Of a DNA stretch of 10,694 nt, positions 7,103 through 10,694 are shown piece by piece. The notes under the pieces are model-generated. The model saw only the letters and a list, made by a program, of their open reading frames with translations. It did not search any database and was not told the origin of the DNA. Source of the DNA: an uncultured Bacteroidales bacterium. Lineage in GTDB: Bacteria; Bacteroidota; Bacteroidia; Bacteroidales; UBA3824. Position 1 is the stretch's first letter. Each line of letters opens with the position of its first letter. The translations under genes and the position numbers were made by a program. Location: positions 1-10,694 of the forward strand of contig CALFIU010000015.1 in NCBI GenBank assembly GCA_937877455.1. The letters run 5' to 3'.

Positions 7103-8215
7103 TTAGTTTTTATATCTTCTTATTTGATGGATTTTTACAAAACAGCGTTTATTGCCGTATCCTAATTTTTCGTCAATTATGTTGATTTGAACTAAGTTGG
7201 GCGCAAAACAAATTCCTTTTAGAAACGATTCGGCATTTTCGTATTCTTCTATGTGGGTTTGCAAATCCGCTCCGATTTCAATTACCATTGCGTCCGGTGT
7301 AAAATAATTACTTAAAATGGTACTGACCATTGACAACCTCGAATCAAGGCTGTTGTTTTTGTTGATAAGCATTGCCAGTGCCTCGGCCAGCGGACTTTGT
7401 GGATAAACTGACGGATTAGGATTTGGCGGCGCAGACGGCGTACCTATGCTGCCGTTGATTTCGTATTCGGGAATCTGTCCGGGGTTCATTGCCGAAACAG
7501 ACTTTTGCGTTTCGTTACATACTGTGTTCCAGTCAGGTTTTAACGCGCCGCTGCCTACCGCATTTAATACTGCGAAATATGAATACGTACAAAATCCGCC
7601 TTTTTCGTTATCACCTGCGGATGTCTGTCCCGCTTTGCAGCCGCTTATTACTATTTCTCCCTTGAAATCAAGAAACAGTTTTTTAAGGTTCGCCTTGTTT
7701 TGGTCTTTTACTATTGTTGCACCGCGTTCAAAACCATAGACAGGCGAACGGTACCACGATGCCTGTTTGTTGCAACAATCGGCAACGATTATTCGCAAAC
7801 GGGACGGCTTTGAAGCCAAAATCCGTCTTACTTCACTTACATAAACATAATTTTCAGGAGGTTCGTTATACATATCCATTTGAGGGAACTTGTCGGGGGA
7901 AGTTTCGGCACGTCCGCCGTGTCCCGCATAATGAAACATTATTATGTCATCGGGCGATGTTTGCAAACCGTTGAGGACGTTCCTCAAAATCCCGCCTTTA
8001 CACTCTTTTCCTGCAAAAACCTTGATTGGATTAATGTCGTAACCTAAGAACTGATGCAAAGAATATACGTTATTTTTAAACGTACTGACATCTTTTGCAC
8101 AGCTTTTGCCGATGCCATCGTCCAATGTGTCAGCGAAACACACCGCATGTATAGTCTGCGCCTTGATCTCCCAAAAACACATAACCGTAGCTAAAACTAA
8201 TAAGATTTTTTTCAT
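7103..8215 (-). CDS. Exported caspase-family (C14, metacaspase-like) cysteine peptidase
   Basis: 370 residues. A signal peptide (1-19, ending EIKA before Gln20) leads directly into the caspase fold, with no prodomain. The first strand, TIHAVCFADT, is followed by a helix with CAKDVSTFKNNVYSL. DDIIMFHYAGHGG carries catalytic His99. IIVADCCNKQ carries the catalytic Cys, Cys148 by comparison with the metacaspase DCCHSG motif; here Asn replaces the following His. IVISGCKAGQTSAGD (188-202) matches the next conserved caspase strand. A Pro/Asn linker (260-275) joins a C-terminal region of about 95 residues that resembles part of the next gene's product. Metacaspases usually cleave after Lys/Arg, but specificity here cannot be told. 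Export is a notable trait: bacterial caspases with intracellular defence roles are cytoplasmic, while this one should act in the periplasm or beyond. Confidence 0.9.
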   Translation of the reverse strand: MKKILLVLATVMCFWEIKAQTIHAVCFADTLDDGIGKSCAKDVSTFKNNVYSLHQFLGYDINPIKVFAGKECKGGILRNVLNGLQTSPDDIIMFHYAGHGGRAETSPDKFPQMDMYNEPPENYVYVSEVRRILASKPSRLRIIVADCCNKQASWYRSPVYGFERGATIVKDQNKANLKKLFLDFKGEIVISGCKAGQTSAGDNEKGGFCTYSYFAVLNAVGSGALKPDWNTVCNETQKSVSAMNPGQIPEYEINGSIGTPSAPPNPNPSVYPQSPLAEALAMLINKNNSLDSRLSMVSTILSNYFTPDAMVIEIGADLQTHIEEYENAESFLKGICFAPNLVQINIIDEKLGYGNKRCFVKIHQIRRYKN

Positions 8216-8235
8216 AATCAGTTAAATGTTAAAGG

Positions 8236-8763
8236 TTATAAAAATAAATTACATAAACGTTCAACAAGTTTCTTGTCGTAATAGTTAAACCGACTGATAA
8301 CTTTGTTGTCGCGGATTATAGTCCAGCAGTAATCGTTTGTGGAAATTCGGACTTTTACACATTCCTTTTTCTTTTGAAACTCAAATTCCAAAAGCGGATA
8401 GTATTGGCTGCGTATTTTTACGCTATCCAACTTGTAATTTGCCGTATCGGACAAAAGCACGAAATCCAAAGCCCCGTATGTTTCGGGTTTTAATATTTGC
8501 AACAGGCTGTCCTTGACAAAATTTTCGCAGTCGCCTGCTTTTAGAGCTACGGTGTCGAAAACTTTTTTCAGTTTGTATGCTGATACTTTTTTCGGATTAA
8601 AAATCACGTCGGCAATAGTATCGCCGAGTATTTTTACAATGCTGCTGTCTGGTGGATTTGAGATTTTATTAATTCCACGGCCATTTTCAACCACATTGTT
8701 ACACGATGCAAAAGTTAGCGCAGGAACCAACATCATCGTTAAAATAATTGTGTATATTCTCAT
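8236..8763 (-). CDS. Exported protein of unknown function, possible lipoprotein
   Basis: I chose the ATG at 8763 (MRIYTIILTMMLVPALTFASC) because the signal sequence begins there and it leaves a 13-base gap after the previous stop. An in-frame ATG at 8790 would add nine residues and overlap the preceding gene by 14 bases. With the 8763 start the protein has 175 residues. Cys21 follows FAS, an imperfect lipobox with Phe at -3, so it is either a lipoprotein or cleaved after Ala. No acidic export signal follows the Cys, so a periplasmic location is more likely than the surface. The rest (DTIADVIFNPKKVSAYKLKK, then LLEFEFQKKKECVKVRIS, then IIRDNKVISRFNYY) is mixed alpha/beta without a recognised motif. 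It lies 20 bases before the caspase gene. Confidence 0.7.
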   Translation of the reverse strand: MRIYTIILTMMLVPALTFASCNNVVENGRGINKISNPPDSSIVKILGDTIADVIFNPKKVSAYKLKKVFDTVALKAGDCENFVKDSLLQILKPETYGALDFVLLSDTANYKLDSVKIRSQYYPLLEFEFQKKKECVKVRISTNDYCWTIIRDNKVISRFNYYDKKLVERLCNLFL

Positions 8764-8776
8764 ATCCGTAAAATAT

Positions 8777-9163
8777 TTAATTTTCGACATTTATTTCATA
8801 ATAACCGGCTGCAAGAGTCTTGTCGAAGCCGGGAGCGGTTGTAAGGGCTTCGGCTCTGAACTGATGAACACCAATAGGAGCGTTTTCAATTTTGTATTGA
8901 ACCTCGCATTTCGATCCTTTTGATGAGGCTATTTTTCTGTTTCCTAAAAAACATTCAACAGTTTCAACACTAAGTCCCTGCGACGAAGATTCAAAATCGA
9001 CAGAAACGTTCACCTTCAGATAGTCGCCGTTTTTGACAGTGTTCCAATTATCCTCGCCAGTAAAAACGATTGTTACCTTCGCGGGATTTTCTTCCTCGTC
9101 TTTCTTGCACGAAAACAACGTCAATGCAAGTAAGAAAAACAATATCAGTCTGTTTGCTTTCAT
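8777..9163 (-). CDS. Small Ig-like surface lipoprotein
   Basis: 128 residues. MKANRLILFFLLALTLFSC is a standard type II signal with lipobox LFSC and lipidated Cys19. The next residues, KKDEEE, are a Lys-acidic stretch like the lipoprotein export signal described in Bacteroidetes, which favours surface exposure. The remaining ~100 residues look like one beta-sandwich of Ig or cadherin type: KVTIVFTGED, DYLKVNVSVDFES, VETVECFLGNRKIASS, KCEVQYKIENAPIGVHQFRA, and a closing strand YYEINVEN. The phrase APIGVHQFRAEA is typical of Ig-like folds that pack against carbohydrate or protein partners. No enzymatic residues are seen. It lies between the intact barrel gene (15-base gap) and the possible lipoprotein gene. 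It could be a surface subunit of a complex with the barrel, which is an inference from position only. Confidence 0.78.
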   Translation of the reverse strand: MKANRLILFFLLALTLFSCKKDEEENPAKVTIVFTGEDNWNTVKNGDYLKVNVSVDFESSSQGLSVETVECFLGNRKIASSKGSKCEVQYKIENAPIGVHQFRAEALTTAPGFDKTLAAGYYEINVEN

Positions 9164-9178
9164 AATATTTTAGTATTT

Positions 9179-9988
9179 TTAATGTCGTCCCAAATAATAC
9201 GAAACGTCAATCCTGAAATACATTTCGTTTGTTTCTATATTGGCATACGGATAGTAATATCCGCCGTCAGGAGAATAATTTTGGTTGAACAAGTTGCTGT
9301 TGTTGAAAAACATATTTCCTATTACGGCGATATTCCATATTTCAACGCCAAGTCCGAAACTTGTTGAAATGTTCTTATTGTTCAACTGATTTTTATCCGT
9401 ACCGTAAATGCCTTTTTTATATTTGGTTATAAAATTACATTCCGAACCGATTTCAATAACGGGAGCCCAGTCCCATTGCCGTTTTAAATTTGCGAAAGGC
9501 ATTCTTACGCCTATACCGGGAATAAAAGTCCTGATTTTATTTTGTCTTTCTTCTTCGTCTGAAATAAATTTCGTGTTGAAATTCTGCCAGCGGTATTTCA
9601 ATGAAATATACGGACACAAGCCAGTATAATTCCATTTCCAGCCTAAATCAACAAAATAGTACGAATTACCAAATAACTCCTTGAATTTAATTTTTCGTGT
9701 TCTGTAAGTTTCGTAACCGTTGTCTTTTATCGAAATGTATGCAGCGGGAAGGTAACTTAAATATATATCTTTATCTGTCCCGCCCAAAACGCTTCCGTCC
9801 GTCAAATTATCAACCACCTTTAAAACATCAGTTAATATTTCCAACGCATATAATTCCTTATGCGTTGTGGGGTCATTCGGAGTCGGAAGCAAATTGTAAT
9901 CAAACCAAAATTTGCTTCCGTAAGTCTGTCCTTTCGCGCAATTCGTCCAAAGACAAATTGCAGTTAAAATAATTGCTAATCTTTTCAT
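9179..9988 (-). CDS. Predicted outer-membrane beta-barrel protein (intact copy)
   Basis: 269 residues from the ATG at 9988. A TTG two codons upstream is not needed, since the signal peptide (MKRLAIILTAICLWTNCAKG, cleaved before Gln21) starts at the ATG. The N-terminal third after the signal is less strand-like. From about residue 95 there are alternating aromatic strands: YFVDLGWKWNYTGLCPYISL, KYRWQNFNTKF, IRTFIPGIGVRMPF, VIEIGSECNFITKY, STSFGLGVEIW, and a final MYFRIDVSYYLGRH ending on the strand as in many barrels. Repeated G-x-G and aromatic-x-aromatic patterns support an outer-membrane barrel. No named family is recognised. The disrupted copy upstream is about two-thirds identical over the shared part, and the product of 4770-5624 is a distant relative. 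It lies 10 bases after the upstream copy and 15 before the Ig-like lipoprotein gene. Confidence 0.78.
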   Translation of the reverse strand: MKRLAIILTAICLWTNCAKGQTYGSKFWFDYNLLPTPNDPTTHKELYALEILTDVLKVVDNLTDGSVLGGTDKDIYLSYLPAAYISIKDNGYETYRTRKIKFKELFGNSYYFVDLGWKWNYTGLCPYISLKYRWQNFNTKFISDEEERQNKIRTFIPGIGVRMPFANLKRQWDWAPVIEIGSECNFITKYKKGIYGTDKNQLNNKNISTSFGLGVEIWNIAVIGNMFFNNSNLFNQNYSPDGGYYYPYANIETNEMYFRIDVSYYLGRH

Positions 9989-9998
9989 AATCAAAATT

Positions 9999-10655
9999 TT
10001 ATCTTTTGTTTCTGCCTAAATAATACGATAAATCTATTCTGAAAGACATATCGTTTGTTGTTATATTCTTGAACGGATAAGAAAATCCGTTGTCAGGAGA
10101 ATAATCACGATTGTATAATTCGTTGCTGTTGGAAGACAGCGTACCTACTACGGCAAATCTCCAAAATTCAAACCCTAAACCGTATGTCGTTGTAAGCGTT
10201 TTGTTGTTGAGTTGGTTTTTGTCTGTTCCGAAAATGCCTTTTTTGTATTTGGTTATAATATTGTATTCCGAACCGATTTCTATGACAGGCGACCAGCCCC
10301 ATTTGCGTTTGAGATTTGCAAAAGGCATTCTCACACCTACACCTGGAATAAATGTTCGTATTTTATTTTGTTTTGATTCTTCGTCAGCCAAAAATTTTGT
10401 GTCAAAATTCTGCCACCTGAATTTCAGCGAAACATACGGACACAATCCCGTATATGCCCATTTCCAACCGAAGTTGGCATAGATATATGTATTCTTGTAA
10501 AATTCACCGAATTTAAGTTTTCTGTTTTCATAAATTTCTGTACCGTTGTCTTTTATGGACAAATAATGGGCAGGAAGATATGATAAGGAAATTTCTTCGT
10601 CAGAGCCGTTGAAAATATCACTGTCAATTAAATCCAGAGTTAAGGGAACTTCTAA
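9999..10655 (-). pseudogene. Frame-disrupted paralog of the outer-membrane beta-barrel gene
   Basis: The frame from 10655 to 9999 encodes a protein closely similar to the adjacent barrel. Shared stretches include GLCPYVSLKFRWQNF, NKIRTFIPGVGVRMPFANLK, ITKYKKGIFGTDKNQLNNK and a C-terminal FRIDLSYYLGR. The homology starts well before any ATG: SDIFNGSDEEISLSYLPAHY matches paralog residues starting near 65. A start at the TTG at 10562 would therefore cut into the conserved part and leave no signal peptide. In frame, a TAA at 10656-10658 blocks extension. Just upstream, another frame resumes similarity to the paralog, which points to a frameshift between about 10630 and 10660. The piece is probably a decaying duplicate, although a sequencing or assembly error at a contig end could give the same picture. 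If it is a real gene, it lacks an export signal as seen here. Confidence 0.6.
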
Positions 10656-10694
10656 TTAAAACTATCTGATATTCAATTATATACAATTAAAATT
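10656..10694 (-). other. Out-of-frame 5' remnant of the barrel paralog
   Basis: Read on the minus strand, 10657-10686 in a frame shifted from the downstream piece gives L-Y-I-I-E-Y-Q-I-V-L. The paralog has L-Y-A-L-E-I-L-T-D-V-L at the matching place. The DNA also lines up (TTGTAT against TTATAT, GAA shared, GTTTTA shared). The codon before Leu is TAA where the paralog has GAA (Glu). The stretch is short, so the match is suggestive only, and the true 5' end lies outside the window. Confidence 0.4.

Noticed and set aside
9992..9994. TTG as the start of the intact barrel gene
   Set aside because: The ATG at 9988 two codons later begins a normal signal peptide, and TTG is a rare start.
10657..10686. 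Possible Bacteroidetes promoter on the minus strand (TTG at 10684-10686, TAGTTTTA at 10657-10664, 19-base spacing)
   Set aside because: The -7 box misses its last G, and the same bases align with coding sequence of the paralog. A decayed gene start explains them better than a promoter.

Overview
The window looks like a piece of a Bacteroidetes chromosome, most likely Bacteroidales. The reasons are low G+C, starts preceded by A/T-rich sequence rather than Shine-Dalgarno motifs, lipoproteins with acidic or Lys-acidic residues right after the lipidated Cys, a BspA-type leucine-rich lipoprotein, a DUF4384-like domain and an AAA-ATPase_like/PD-(D/E)XK protein. These are all common in that phylum. 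No RNA gene, CRISPR array, insertion sequence or integrase was found. Both ends of the window cut through genes.

Layout. Positions 1-1598 (+) hold the 3' part of an AAA-ATPase_like (DUF1703-type) protein with a C-terminal nuclease-fold domain. Its Walker A part lies before the window. It converges on a long minus-strand gene cluster, and a hairpin with a T-tract at 1606-1645 ends that cluster. The cluster covers about 9 kb (10694 down to 1666). It has eleven genes, all on the minus strand, with gaps of 1-30 bases or a 4-base overlap, so it reads as one operon. In transcription order the genes are: (1) a frame-disrupted outer-membrane beta-barrel copy at the window edge; (2) its intact paralog; (3) a small Ig-like surface lipoprotein; (4) an unknown exported protein; (5) an exported caspase-family (C14) peptidase; (6) an unknown exported protein related to the caspase's C-terminal region; (7) another unknown exported protein; (8) a third, diverged beta-barrel relative; (9) an exported protein ending in TPR/Sel1-like helices; (10) an exported papain-family (C1A) peptidase fused to a DUF4384-like domain; (11) a leucine-rich-repeat lipoprotein.

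How they may work together (inference). The ten genes whose start lies in the window all encode an N-terminal signal peptide or lipoprotein signal. The whole set is therefore aimed at the periplasm, outer membrane or surface. It combines two cysteine peptidases of unrelated folds, neither with an evident inhibitory propeptide, with barrel proteins, two probable surface lipoproteins and several small unknown proteins. A cell-envelope or surface proteolytic system is the simplest reading. I know of no characterised operon with this composition, but I could not search. The main interest is this cluster; the neighbouring ATPase/nuclease gene is probably unrelated to it.
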